Positions 45,563-57,402 are shown, counted from the first letter of the stretch. The stretch is DNA of 64,000 nucleotides from Zygnema cylindricum (GCA_037447655.1 JBBHKE010000549.1:42783-106782); one strand, 5' to 3'. Notes: generated by a model from the sequence alone, not told the origin. A program made the numbers and translations.

Positions 45563-46745
45563 AAGTTTGAAAAGTACAGTTTTATAATGACAGCATTTTA
45601 ATATCCCGGGCACTCACAGCCACGAACCATGCTGTAGGAAAAACTACAGGATACTACACCGCGAATCGTTATTAGTGTCAAAGTTTAAATAGTGTTGAGG
45701 AATTTTTACCGTTATTAATACTAATTGAGAATTTGGAAAATTTCAAAAATAGGTGTATTCTAATTTTGGGTTTAATGCTAATTTGGGAGTTGCAAAATGA
45801 GGAATATTCGCCGTACGATTGTATACATTAATATGTGTATCCGTACAAAAGTTAAAAAATTGGTCGCCGTCGCAAAATTTAAATATCCGTACATGTCAGA
45901 CTAATTTACGGTTGTTATGTGTCAACGCTACATCGCAAAGCATAGACTTTATTCTCATTTTTTTAATGCGTAACTTTTACACATGGGACGATTACGCCAC
46001 GCCGTTTTGTCAAATAAGTTGGACGTATGTCCGTTGTTCCGTTCATCCGCCTGATATGTATTCTAATAATGTCGCTTTTGTGTGGTCTTATTAGAATTAA
46101 ATATGTTAATATGTGTCTTAATTCTAAAAGTGCGATCCTTCTTACATCTGGAAGAGTTATAATCTGTATTAGCGTCAATGTTGTCCTGTATTAGAGTAAA
46201 CGTTTATAATAAATTGGTCCAAAAAGTACAAACTTAACAAGCAATTGATTTTTCGCGTAATGTGATTGGTCGCCCCAAATTACACGCGTGCCATTTGTTA
46301 CCCACGCAAACCATGGCTCTATTATGATGTAACAAAAAACGCATGTTCTACCCGCTTCTGTTCCAAGAAAAAACCGTACATTTAATGAGCTGCCAAGATT
46401 TCCCGCGCCTCTTTCATGAAAAACGTCAATTGCCAACCATGCATACCCCCACGCTCAAAACTGACCCAAATTATTAAACTTTCCCGCCATCACTGTGTCG
46501 ATTTCAAATTGAAATATTTGGCTTTTAAACAAAATATTTGATTAAAAATTTTGAATGTTCAGACTTTGCGAAGGTTTTCCCTCCCTTTTTTCCCAATATC
46601 ATCCTTTCTTTTCCTATATATACCTGCCATTCAACCCAACAATGGCACTCTCTTCTCCCCCTTTGCATCTACTTGTGATTTTGCATCTTTCTTCCATTGC
46701 CTCATATTTTTATTTTCCCAATATCCGTGATTATTTTAGGCAAAA
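45563..46745. other. Spacer with a left TIR terminus; promoter side of the DDE gene
   Basis: A clear left terminus TACACCGCGAATCGTTATTA lies at 45655, with long-form interior words (ATCCGTACAAAAGTT, ATCCGTACATGTCAGAC), but no right terminus is found, so that element is truncated. TATATATA at 46615-46622 may be the TATA box of the DDE transposase gene. Confidence 0.5.
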
Positions 46746-49700
46746 ATGTGGCCCATTACCACCTTTTTTGTGGCAAAAAGCAGGGCTCCCGCTGAAATTT
46801 TTTTGCAACCGGTTGAGGAGGAGAAGGATTGGGCTGAGGGAGAGGGAGAGGGAGAGGCAAGTGAAAGGATAGGGTCAGCGAACGATGACATCCTCATTGA
46901 AGGCGGTACAGCCGATTTCGACTCACCTCGAAACTCACCACCATCCTCATTGAAGGCGGTACAGCCGATTTCGACTCACCTCGAAACTCACCACCAGAAT
47001 CCCCTCCGGTCTCACCGCGTGTGGACCATGCGATCGCCCCGTCGTTGAGACGCAAACTTCAACAAGTTTTGACAAAAGCTACCCGCGTTCGGGTAATCAA
47101 CTGGATGATCGAGGACTGTCATGCAAACGGAAAGGATAGTCTTGTCCCGAGGACCTTCAATCATTTTCCTGAACACTTTAAGGGGGATTATTATACAAGT
47201 GAGATATTATACCTTTTCTCCTTACCTTATATGATTTTTTTTTTGGCTGTCTACATTGTGTGCTTTATTAAAAGTTTGCTTATATTGTGGCATGCTGTTT
47301 ACCTCTCCCTTTATATTTGCGTTAGGTTTTCTCTCTCCGTTTCCTCTCCCCCCCCCCCCCCTTAATGTCGATATGTTGGATCCTCGTGCACTGTCGTCGA
47401 ATACCGACGACGTTAGTTTTTCGAAAAAAAACTGAAATCTATTCGAAAAAAAAACTGAAATCTATTCGAAGAAAAACTGAAATCTATTCGAAGAAAACCT
47501 GAAATCTATCCGAAGAAAAATTGAAATCTATCCGAAGAAAAACTGAAATCTATTCGGAGAAAAACTGAAATTTATTCGAAAAAAAACTGAAATTTATTCG
47601 AAGAGTTTGTTTTACTCGAAGGTTATTGTAAGGAGTGGAAAATAAACGCAGCATTTCAATCTCCTTATACTCCTCTCCCTTCCGATTCTCTCCCCACTCT
47701 TTTCCCAGTCCTTCTCCCTCTCTTTCTCCCTCTCCTTGCCCCACTCTGTGCCCACTCCCACTCTCTTTTCCTCTCCCTTTCCCTCTCTCTCTTCTGTCTA
47801 ACCAATTTGCTTATCTGATCTTAATCCGATCTGATCTTAATGTATAGTCGTTCAATTTAATATGATGACTGACTTGTTTTTTTTTTTTTTTTTTTTCTTT
47901 GCTCAAATGGCAGAAGTGACTACAACAAGTATGGGGGCTAGAGAGCGGAGGTGGAGGCAGGCTGTCCGTCCTTTCTCTTTTTCCTTTTATAAAAACATAT
48001 TTAAACCTAGAAAATACTCTAGAAATCTATATATTTCAACAACGAAAGCACTACCGCGTAGGGGAAAGAAAGAACAGCCGTGGGTGACAGCGGTACACAA
48101 GGAGTTGGTGGAGGAGTTTTTTTGTTTCAAAAAGGCGAGAATGAAAATGTCACAGACCATTGTGGGGACCATGGCTTGTCATGTCATTAAATGTATGAAG
48201 AGGGAGAATTTGAGGCTATTTCTTGACAAAAAGAGGAAAGAGATGAAAATTTAAATCACGAAACGTTGGACTCAACGGTTTTGTGAAAAACATAGCACAT
48301 TTACAAGGGCTCAAAAGGGAAAACTCCAATTAAGTCCGGAAAAGGAGGAGTATATAGAAAAAACGGTGGCGTATCACATGGGAGTGTTAAAAAAAGGATT
48401 TTTGTCGGGTAAGCCTCGTACTTTTCTAACATTCGTTGCTTTGTGTTCTAATATATGTTTTAGGGTTTTACATTTTATTTTGTGTTCGAGGGTTGTAAGT
48501 GCATTTGAGTAACCAAATATCGTTGACACTATCATCATACTTACTTGTGTAATTTGTTTTTTTTTTCAACGTTTTCGTGGATATTAGGTCGCTTCAATGA
48601 GGCTTTAATTGAAAACATGGACGAGACCCACGTTATTGTGAATATGGACAATAAAAAGACATTCGGTTTTCGCGGGGACGAGGTGGTGAAATACGTGGAC
48701 GTTGCGGGCGGCGGCGAGTCAATGACTTTGATGGTACGACTCACTGGTGGACTCAACGCAAGAATTGAATCTCCGATGATAATCTTCGCCAACAAACTTC
48801 GTAGTTACCCTATAAAGGGCCTCCACGACGATATACCAGGTGCATTTCCTTTCATCTGCGTTTTTCTCTTTCCCTCTCCCTTCCCCTCACCATCCGACCC
48901 TCCTATTTTCCCTATCTCTCCTTCTTCCACTCCTCTTATAACTCTATTCCTCCTCCCCTAACATTATTGAGTTACTTATTTCCTACTTATTACTGACATC
49001 GTTATTTACGTCAAATGTTTCATTTTGTAGGAGTTTGTTATCGAACTGGACCCAAGGGATGGAATGACAAGACTGTCTTCCCGCAGTGGATTGCGGACCC
49101 GCGGTCTTATCAGGGAGATCGTGGTGGCCGAGAGAAAGTCATTTTTGTCGACAATTGTGGCGGCCACAACATGTCCGAGGAGTTGAACCGCGCATTATTT
49201 GCAAAGAGAACAATCCTCGAGTTTTTCCCTCCGTGTGCAACACATCTTGTGCAACCCGCCGACTCATTTGTAATTGCGAAAATCAAGGAGGTTTGGTCGA
49301 GAAAATGGGAGGACTGGAAAATGAAGGGGGTCGAGAGCCACAAGTGGTCCTTGCCGAAGGGCAAAAAGTGGTCGGGTAAGCTTGTTGGACACGGGAAAGC
49401 ATTTTTCTTGAAGTTGGCACGCGACTCAATCCGCGAAGTCAACGAAATGAAGGACAAGAATGGGATGGGGTATGCTCGCAAGGCGATAATACAGTGTGGT
49501 TTGTCGTTGAAAGATGGGAAACGGGAGGAGAGCATGCTCACAGTTGATTTGCAAATCATTATCATGAAATGGCGAAACCACTTCGTGGGCGATGAGGTGC
49601 CTCCTCCTTCAGTTCCAGCACGGGATTTACTCCAACGCCTTCGAGATGCCGACACTCACGAGGATGAGGCCAATGAGGATGAGGCCAATGGTTACGAAGA

Positions 49701-49749
49701 CTTACAGGACTACGATGATTTAATGGACCTTGATACTGAGGTTGTTTAA
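46746..49749 (+). pseudogene. Pogo/Tigger-like DDE transposase gene, 4 exons, disrupted
   Basis: Exons 46746-47198, 47914-48408, 48588-48839 and 49031-49749 join at GT-AG introns that are all phase 1. Exon 1 ends with a helix-turn-helix-like part (RRKLQQVLTKATRVRVINWM). Exon 2 ends with a CENP-B/Tc5-like DNA-binding part (ITKRWTQRFCEKH). Exons 3 and 4 hold the DDE domain: NMDETHV (first D), FVDNCGGHN (second D) and PPCATHLVQPADSFVIAKIK (third D, as in pogo-type DDD/DDE). The C-terminus is acidic. Two lesions break it: a perfect 53-bp tandem duplication (46890-46942 and 46943-46995) that shifts the frame, and a TAA at 48252-48254 in exon 2. Without those the gene would be about 620 codons. Because the rest is open and splice sites are intact, inactivation appears recent. 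A domesticated host gene is an alternative to a transposon, since I found no flanking TIRs. Confidence 0.72.
47345..47640. repeat. GAAAAACTGAAATCTATTCG tandem repeat in DDE intron 1
   Basis: After a C run (47349-47361), a 19 to 21 bp unit GAAAAACTGAAATCTATTCG recurs about nine times between 47430 and 47610 with few changes. It lies in intron 1 of the DDE gene, followed by a CT tract (47660-47800). Confidence 0.85.
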
Positions 49750-50080
49750 GTAGTATTTTTGGATAATGGGTGTTTGTAGAAGAAGTGATTACTAGTGTGG
49801 ATTTGTTTGGCTTTTTTTAGTGTGGATTTGTTTGCCTTTTTTTTTCGTAGTTTTATTTTGGTAGTTTTACATTTGTATTTTTATTTTACGGCAGTATGTG
49901 AGCTAGATTGTATTTATTTCTTTCACGTTGAATAATACTATATTCCTGTTTGTACTTTTGTTGCCAGTTTTATCTTACACAAGTTGTATGGCCAAACTAA
50001 TGAATGACATTTATTTGTAATGATGGTGTCAAAACGTGGAGTATTTTTCATTCCCAACCTTTATTGCAATATCATACATA
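49750..50080. other. 3' flank of the DDE gene
   Basis: GTGTGGATTTGTTTG and a T-rich run occur twice near 49794-49850. No gene is seen. Confidence 0.5.
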
Positions 50081-50081
50081 C

Positions 50082-50625
50082 ATTCAACGACGAGACAGTG
50101 TCGTCGCTGAATGGTAGGAAATAAAATATACAATACAACGACGACATAGTTTTGTCGCTTCGACGACATAGTATTGTCGCTAAGTGGCATAAATTATATT
50201 GCATTCATTGTCGTCATAGTCTTGAAGAAAGAGCGAAAGGGAGATTCACAAATAGGAAAAGAGAGATAGGGAGTAAGCGAACTACTAAGGGTGTAAAAGA
50301 AGAGTGTGAAATAAAAAAACAAAAGTCGGATAATATAAGGGAGGGGAAAGGGACAAAGATGATTTGTTTAAGATAAATACAAGAGAAGAGATGGAACGTA
50401 AGAGTAAAACACAATTAGGAGGGAGAAAAAGGTTTTGCCATTGAATGTTGACACTGTCGTCGCTGAATGGTAGAAGATGGAACTTGCCATTCAGCGCAGA
50501 GACAATGTCGTCATTGAAATTCAGCGCAGAAACAATGTCGTCATTGAATGGTAGAAAATGAAACTATACCATTCAGCGACAGTAAAGGCTCGTCACTGAA
50601 TGGCATAAGGGAGATCGCTGAATGG
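50082..50625. repeat. Dispersed GTCGTCGCTGAAT hairpin repeats
   Basis: The word TCGTCGCTGAATGG and its inverse CCATTCAGCGACG occur at least ten times in both orientations (50082-50220 and 50450-50620). ATTCAACGACGA/TCGTCGCTGAAT at 50082-50113 forms a hairpin. The GCGAC/GTCGC core is shared with the 83-bp repeats at 13.4 kb. Confidence 0.75.
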
Positions 50626-51244
50626 CATAAGGGAGAGAGAGACAGATGAATGAAAACAGAGAGTGTGTGAGGGAAAGAGACAATTTGAAACGAAAAGAGA
50701 GAGAGAGAAAGCGAAATAATGACAGTGCCAAACCAAAACAATTATCATGCGCCACACGTTTTTCATCGTGTATGGGTAAACATATACAACAAGTGGGCAA
50801 ATAAAATTAAAAGCTTCCATAGTTACAAAAACATAAAAATCTATTACAATTAATGAAATAAAAGAGGACACATAAAAATATATATAATCCTCTTCGCCCT
50901 ATAATGACGAGCACATCCACCGTTTACAACACGTTCAACCAACTACCAATTTTTCAGAGCTAAAATAGAGATTCATCTACATGAATGAAATGCACATCGC
51001 CCATAAATTTTTCCCTAACTAAAAAAGGAGAATCACCTAACCTTCTCTAACTAATGTACAATTTCATTTCAAAGTCGTAATATTCAATGGAGTAAACCAA
51101 ACTCCATGAGATTCCCACAATCCATCCATTTGTTACTCAAACCCCATCGCCAAAATGGATGAAATCTAGTGCCTACCACAAAGGAAAAAAAAACAACAAT
51201 GGAGTTAGGCAAAAAATGAGTGACATTGATGTGTAGGTTTATTG
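50626..51244. other. Spacer, no gene seen
   Basis: GA-rich stretches at its left edge give way to AT-rich sequence. The short frames here have no family resemblance. Confidence 0.5.
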
Positions 51245-52975
51245 GGCAAGGAGAGGAAGATGGTGTGGAAGAGGATGAGGGTAAGGGAGAGAGAGAAGGA
51301 AAAGGAGGCAGTTGAGAGGGTGAGGGAAAGGGAAAGGGAGAGATGAGGGAAAGGGAAAGGGATAGTAGCAGGTTCATAGGGAGAGGGTGAGGGAAAAGGA
51401 AAGGGAGAGGATGAGGGAAAGGAAGAGGATGAGGGAAAGGGAGAGGAAGAAGGGTTAGAGAGCGGCAGATTGAGAGGGAGAGAGGGAGAGAGGGAGAGAG
51501 AGAGAGAGGGAGAGAGAGCAGTAAGATGAGAGTGAGAGGGAGGGGGAGAGGTATAGGGAGAGGGAGAGGGAGAGGGAGAGGAAAAGAGAGGGACAGCGAG
51601 AGTAGCAGGTTCATAGGGAGAGGGTGAGGGAAAAGGAAAGGGAGAGGAAGAAGAGTTAGAGAGTGGCAGATTGAGAGGGAGAGAGAGGGATAGAGAGAGG
51701 GAGAGAGAGAGAGGTAGAGGGAGCGACAAATTAAAAGAGTGGGGGAGGGAGCGGCGGATTGAGTGAGAGAGAGAGAGGAAGAGAGAGCAGTAGGTTGAGA
51801 GGGAGAGGGAGAGGTAGAGGGAGAGGGAGAGGGAGAGGAAGAGAGAGGGACAGCGAGAGTAGCAGGTTCATAGGGAGAGGGTGAGGGAAAGGCAAAGGGA
51901 GAGGATGAGGAAAAGGGAGAGGATGAGGGAAAAGGAGAGGAAGAAGGGTTAGAGAGCAGCAAATTCAGAGGGAGAGAGGGAGAGAGAAAGGGATAGAGAG
52001 AGGGAGAGAGAGAGAGGGAGAGAGAGAGAGGTAGAGGTAGCGACAGATTAAGAGAGAGTGGGGGAGGGAGCAACGGATTGAGTGAGAGAGAGCGAGAGGG
52101 AGGGAGAGCAGTAGGTTGAGAGGGAGACGGAGAGGGAGGAGCCCACTCTAAAGGAGAGGGAGAAAAGGAGGAAGATCGAGGGGGAGAGAGAATGAGAGAG
52201 GAAGAGGGAAAGATAGAGGATAATGGAAAGGAAAAGGGAGAAGGGACAAGAGGGAGATTGAGAGGGTGGGGGAGAAGGAGAAGCAAAGGGAGAAGATGAG
52301 GGAAAGCGAGAGGTTGAAGGGAGTGAGCGCGGCAGATTGAGAGAGGGAGAGAGAGGAGAGAGACGAGAGAGGTAGAGGTTACGATAGAGGAAGCGATAAA
52401 GGGAGCGACAGATAGAGAGAGAGAGAGGGAGAGGGTGAGAGAGCTGCAGGTTGAGAGGGAGGGGGAGGGGAGAGATAGAGGTAGACGGAGAGTAAGAGAG
52501 AAAGAGAGAGGGAGCAGCAGATTAAGAATAATAGGGAGAGGGAGAGAGAAAGGTACATGCGGCTCCAAATCGAGAGGGGTAGGGAAAGGGAGAGAGAAAA
52601 AGATAGAAACGACAGATTTTTAGGGAGAGGGAGGGGGAGAGGGAGAGGGCGAGGGGGGAGCCAACTGAAAAGAGAGCGAGAAGGGGAGGCAGATTGAGGG
52701 TGGGAAGGAACGGGAGAGGAAGGTGGAAAGGGAGAGGATGAAAGAAGGGAGAGGGAAAATGGAGAGAGGAGAAGCGTGGGAAGAAGAGGGAGAGGGAGAG
52801 AGCGAGGGAGAGGGGTAGGGAGAGGGGTAGGGAGAGGGTTTGACAAAGGGGAAGGGAGGTCGAGTGGGAGAGAGAGAGGGAGAGGGAGAGGCCAACCGGG
52901 AGAGAGAGAGGGAGAGGGAGGTTGTTATAAGAGAAATGGAAGAGGGAAAGAGGGACATTGCCGTAGTATGTTAGA
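51245..52975. repeat. 1.7-kb polypurine tract with internal modules
   Basis: The plus strand is almost entirely G and A (GAGAGGGAGAGAGAGGG units). Sparse pyrimidines mark repeated modules: the word AGCAGGTTCATAGGGAGAGG occurs near 51366, 51603 and 51859 with AGGGTTAGAGAGCGGCAGA-like words between. This shows nested segmental duplication with a period near 240 to 260 bp. The 494-residue S/L/P frame on the minus strand (51084-52568) results from this composition. Confidence 0.95.
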
Positions 52976-53429
52976 GAGAAAGGGGAAGAGGGAGGTCTGG
53001 AGGAGGAAAACGTAGCTGTAAACGGAGGGACGACGGATACGGCGAGGGAGAGGGACACGCCACACGTGACAACGAATCCATGGAGGTGAAATGATGGTGG
53101 CAGCGGACTTTTCGCTCGCTTCCTGTTCAAATGATTCAAATTTGTGAGAATGACGACGCTCACACATCAGATCCCTCTGGAAAAAAAAAAAGGTTGGTTG
53201 TGATTCGTCCAAAGCGAATCTTTTATTTTGCGGACTGTCCGCATTTGGCGTTACCTCGCCCCAAATATCACCAACGCCAAATGCTGTATTTTTATTCTAT
53301 TTATTTACAGTATTGATTGTAATTTGTGTTCCATTTGTCACATAGTCCCCTTTTTAACGTATACATCTATTCTAATTCATAGTCAAATCCAATTTGACAC
53401 CGAAATAGGGTAATCATTGACGCTAATTA

Positions 53430-53934
53430 TACACAGCACATATAATAGTGTCTATGTTAACTGAAACCGTAGAAAATAATATAAACTAAGGCGAAAGTAG
53501 TAAAAACGTGAGTTCACAGTTTTACGTTGTCGTATGTTGGCGTGTCATAGGACACAGTTCAATTCTTTTACTGTATTATATTGAATTTTCACATGCAAAC
53601 ATATTTCATGTTCACACTACAAAAAAGGCGACTGTAGGCGAACGTGTGCCAACGTGGTTTTTGGCAACCAGAGAAACTTGCTTTTTATGAACGCACGTTC
53701 GTATGCGTGCGCGTCTTATTTTTTACTTCAAATGGTACATTTATGTACGGTCTGACATAGTCCGTACACAACACTATTTAGATATTAATGTACTTTCATT
53801 ATGTACGGTATTTTGTAAGGTACCGTAATTAACGTCAAGGAAAACTTAAAATCATGTATCCTATTTGAGAATAAAACCCAAAATTTTAAGAACCCTAATT
53901 AGAGTTATATACTCTAATAACGATTCGCGGTGTA
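53430..53934. mobile_element. TIR element of the TA-CACCG family (long form)
   Basis: The right end CTAATAACGATTCGCGGTGTA (ends 53934) is canonical; the left end TACACAGCACATATAATAGTGTC matches the variant left end at 61541 (quoted in part: TACACAGC). The interior contains ATTTATGTACGGTCTGACAT and GTCCGTACACAACACTATTTA-type words shared with 44659-45215. It is about 505 bp and non-coding. Confidence 0.68.
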
Positions 53935-55238
53935 CTATCTCTCCAGTAAATCAACGCCCGTTACATGCGCATAGACCGTGTCCTGTTTATCATGCCCGTT
54001 TATCACGCGTATGGACTGTGTCCTGTTTATCAAAGCGTGTTAATACAATGGTATTGTACTATTCAAGTCGCCCGTACGGATTTTTGTAGACTCGACCCAA
54101 ATCAACACAACGATTGACGAAAAATCGAGGAAATAATTTACGACACGAAATCGTACTTGTTGAAAACGATGGGTAGCTTATGAACTGCCAGCATCCTATA
54201 ATCGGACGGTCACGAACGAACGATTGACGGGCCGAAGACTCTTTTTGTGCGCGTGGCGGCTTTCTTCTTTATTCATTGACAGGATCGAGCAGCCAAGATC
54301 TGACGGTCAAGAACGATTGCCGAGGGAATACTTTGAAAGTTACCCGTTTGCTGACGTTAGCAGAGAGACAAAGGGCGTGTTCCCATGTGTTCAAGTAAGG
54401 GTTTTTTTCCGTCGTTTACACAAAAAATGGGACTTCCAACGAGAAAATATTACGCCGTACGAAAAATGGGCAAAAACACAAGTACATTTTGCGTCATCTT
54501 GAAACTTGGAAGGTACGGCAATTTGGCGTTATTATCATCGCGACCCACTTCCAGCTCATCTTCACACTTGCACTGGAATCAAATCGCGATCTGATTAATA
54601 AAAATAACACCCTATTAACGAATAGGAAACTTGGATTGCACGCGTCAAACGTTTTCAAATTTTTTTGCACGAAGGAAAGTACACGCTATTTTTTTCAATG
54701 CTCGTCACGAGCATGCACATAAGAAAATGACAAACATGTACGGAAAAAAACTTGCAGGGGTCTCGGACCTCCACTTTCCTTCATGGGTCCTTTGCAAAAG
54801 TTTACGTCGTCCTCTTTCTCTTTTCCTCTTTCTCACTCGATCGCTATTATTTCTCTCTCCCCTCAATGAAATGCGGTAATGGTGGTTTCAAATGAAAGAT
54901 ATGTTTTTTATCTTTTTTTTGAATATCTTTGGTCGTAGTTTGACGGCATATCGAATGATAAAAGATAAATAAAAGAAATCGGAAGCCATGGCGGAATGTT
55001 TACGTACTAATGACGTCATAGCGTGGCGTGACTTCACAATGTCAAAACCCTAAATATCTACGATGTCAGAAAAACCTCGACGTCTACAACCTTCGCCGTT
55101 TTTGTAGACGTCACTTATTTTAGGAAGTTTCGCAGTAATCTACATTTCGTTTCGTAGTCTGTCGCACATTTTGTAGACGTCTACGACTGTCACAAATTTG
55201 AAGTAATGAAAGCGCAAGTGAAGTAATGAAAGCGCAAG
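53935..55238. other. Spacer, no gene assigned
   Basis: TATCACGC-type words around GGACTGTGTCCTGTTTATCA repeat at 53968-54035. TAGACGTC palindromic words cluster at 55075-55190. A short frame at 54224-54502 has no family resemblance. The word TACCCGTTTGCTGACG (54342) returns at 55839 and 56356. Confidence 0.45.
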
Positions 55239-55731
55239 TACACCGTGAATCGCTATTAGCGTAATGAAATAGATAGCGTAATGAAACAATTAGCGTACTT
55301 TACGGTAAATTGTGTTTTTTCGGGTACACCATGATTCTAATTTATCATGTACTCTAATTTGTAAACTGCTTTGTAAAAATTTTCAACACATAATATGTCC
55401 ATACTAAAACATGTATATGTACGAAACTGTTCAAATCGTACGCCTTCGCGTTTTTTTGACATCTGCGTATGCCGGAAAATATTTACGCAATTATATATTA
55501 TTATATTTTCTGTACTTTTTAACTTAAAAATGTACGAAATAGTACAGATCTGGCAGTCCGTACACCACACTATTTAAAAGGGAACTAAATTACAGTTATG
55601 AACCGCATTGAGCGGGGTACCTCAAATAACGTGCAAAAACTTTTAGCGTACTTTATTCTATTTGAGAATTTGCCCCAAAAAAAGGGGTACCCCAATTAGC
55701 GTCATGTACGCTAATAGCGATTCACGGTGTA
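55239..55731. mobile_element. Long-form TIR element, left arm of an inverted pair
   Basis: Ends TACACCGTGAATCGCTATTA and TAATAGCGATTCACGGTGTA are perfect inverses, flanked by TA. The 493-bp interior is nearly the same (by eye above 93%) as 55867-56358 in reverse orientation. No transposase is encoded; the 60 to 77 residue frames on both arms are mirror images of each other. Confidence 0.88.
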
Positions 55732-55866
55732 ATGAATGACATAGGAACAGTTTGAAAAGTACACCGTAAAATCTGCGCTAAATTCCAAAGTAACGTTTCA
55801 AAATTTCGGTTACATGGGCACACGCCCAAAGCTACCCGTTTGCCGACGTAGGCCGAGGGGCAACGC

Positions 55867-56358
55867 TACACCGCGAATCGCTATTAGCGTTCATGACGCT
55901 AATTGGGGTACCCCTTTTTTTGTGGCAAATTCTCAAATAGAATAAAGTACGCTAAATGTTTTTGCACGTTATTTGAGGTACCCCGCTCAATGCGGTTCAT
56001 AACTGTAATTTAGTGCCCTTTTAAATAGTGTGATGTACGGACTGCCAGATCTGTGCTATTCCGTACATTTTTAAATTTAAAAGTACAGAAAATATAATAA
56101 TGTATAATTGCGTAAATATTTTCCGGCATACGCAGATGTCAAAAAAACGCGACGGCGTACGATTTGAATAGTTTCGTACATCTACATGTTTTAGTGTGGA
56201 CATCTTATGTGCCGAAAATTTTTACAAAGCAGTTTACAAATTAGAGTACATGATAAATTAGTATCAGGTGTACCCGAAAAAACACAATTTACCGTAAAGT
56301 ACGCTAATTGTTTCATTACGCTATATTTTTTATTACGCTAATAGCGATTCACGGTGTA
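55867..56358. mobile_element. Long-form TIR element, right arm of an inverted pair
   Basis: Ends TACACCGCGAATCGCTATTA and TAATAGCGATTCACGGTGTA. It is the inverted near-copy of 55239-55731, separated by 135 bp. The flanking sequence ACCCGTTTG-CGACGT-GG-CG-GGGG occurs just outside both ends (55839 and 56356). Confidence 0.88.
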
Positions 56359-57238
56359 CCCGTTTGTTGACGTCGGTCGGGGGACACGCCGTTTACGGGT
56401 GCAGACGGACAGAAAGTCGGCCTATGTAAAGGTTCTCAAACGGACGACCAAAGGACTATAATCTTTATATTGGCACTCGGTTAATAAGCGGTTTGTCGTC
56501 CTATCTTATGCCGTACATTCTCCATATTTACACCGACACCGGCAGTACACACAAAATACGGGCCGACAAAATTGCCGAGGAGTACGTAGAAAAAGTTGAT
56601 TCCGGTACGTTAGGTCAAGTTCGGCAGACGACCAACGTAAAAGATTTGTATGGTTACACTTTTTGTGCCTTTGTTGTGACGTAGATACGGTAGACGGAGA
56701 GGACAGGTGGACGTGCCAGCTTGGCTTGACATTTGCCATACGTACGTCATGCCTGCGGTAGTGTACTGAATCTTGTAATTTTTGTACTGTACTTATTTGT
56801 TCAATACCAGAATTTTCGTCACGGGCAGTGCGAAAAGTTTTATGAAACTGGACCCGGAAATATGCGCTTTTGCATTGGAATTTCGCCCGCATCCCCCCTG
56901 TCATGCTGCCACGTCATACACTGATATGTAGAGTTGCAGACACATGAAACGCAACGGACAATCCGAAAAAAAACAAGCGTACGAAAATACATAGCAATTT
57001 CCATCGTATTTATGCACTTTTAGTTTTTATTTTTTAACTTTTTAGTTTTTTACCCTTCGTTTTGGTAGGAAATCGTACAGGTCGTACTTTATTTTGAGTA
57101 ATCGTTCGTACGTTTGCGCAACAAAAGTGTGAAAAACCTAAAAGTTAAAACTGTACGGATCCACGCCGCCAGTACCAACAAGACAACAAGGCAACAAATG
57201 AAACAAGATGGTACACTTTTGTCGTGTAGCTGTACTGC
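56359..57238. other. Spacer, no gene assigned
   Basis: Overlapping frames on both strands (for example 56506-56904 minus) show no family motif. AT content and the density of GTAC words are like those of the other spacers. Confidence 0.4.
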
Positions 57239-57317
57239 TTTTTTCGGTGCAGGATTTCCTGGAATCCTCTTGACTCTAATCCTCAACACTGTTTTAATGA
57301 AAAATGGTCATCTCTTC

Positions 57318-57402
57318 AATAGTTTCCCTTCCCTCCCTTCCTCCCTTCCCTCCCTTCCCTCCCTTCTCTCCCTTCCCTCCCTTCCCTCCCTTCACTCATC
57401 TC
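57318..57402. repeat. CCCTTCCCTCC polypyrimidine tract
   Basis: A tract of CCCTTCCCTCCCTT units lies between the first two exon-like segments. Any frame across it encodes S/L/P-rich low-complexity sequence. Confidence 0.85.

Noticed and set aside
51084-52568. 494-residue minus-strand open frame, the longest in the window
   Set aside because: It consists of S, L and P from a GA/CT tract that is open in several frames on the pyrimidine strand. It has no domain and no normal composition.
55337-56203. Mirror-image 60-77 residue frames suggesting a conserved small protein
   Set aside because: They lie in the two arms of an inverted TIR-element pair, so their similarity reflects element copying and not selection on a protein.
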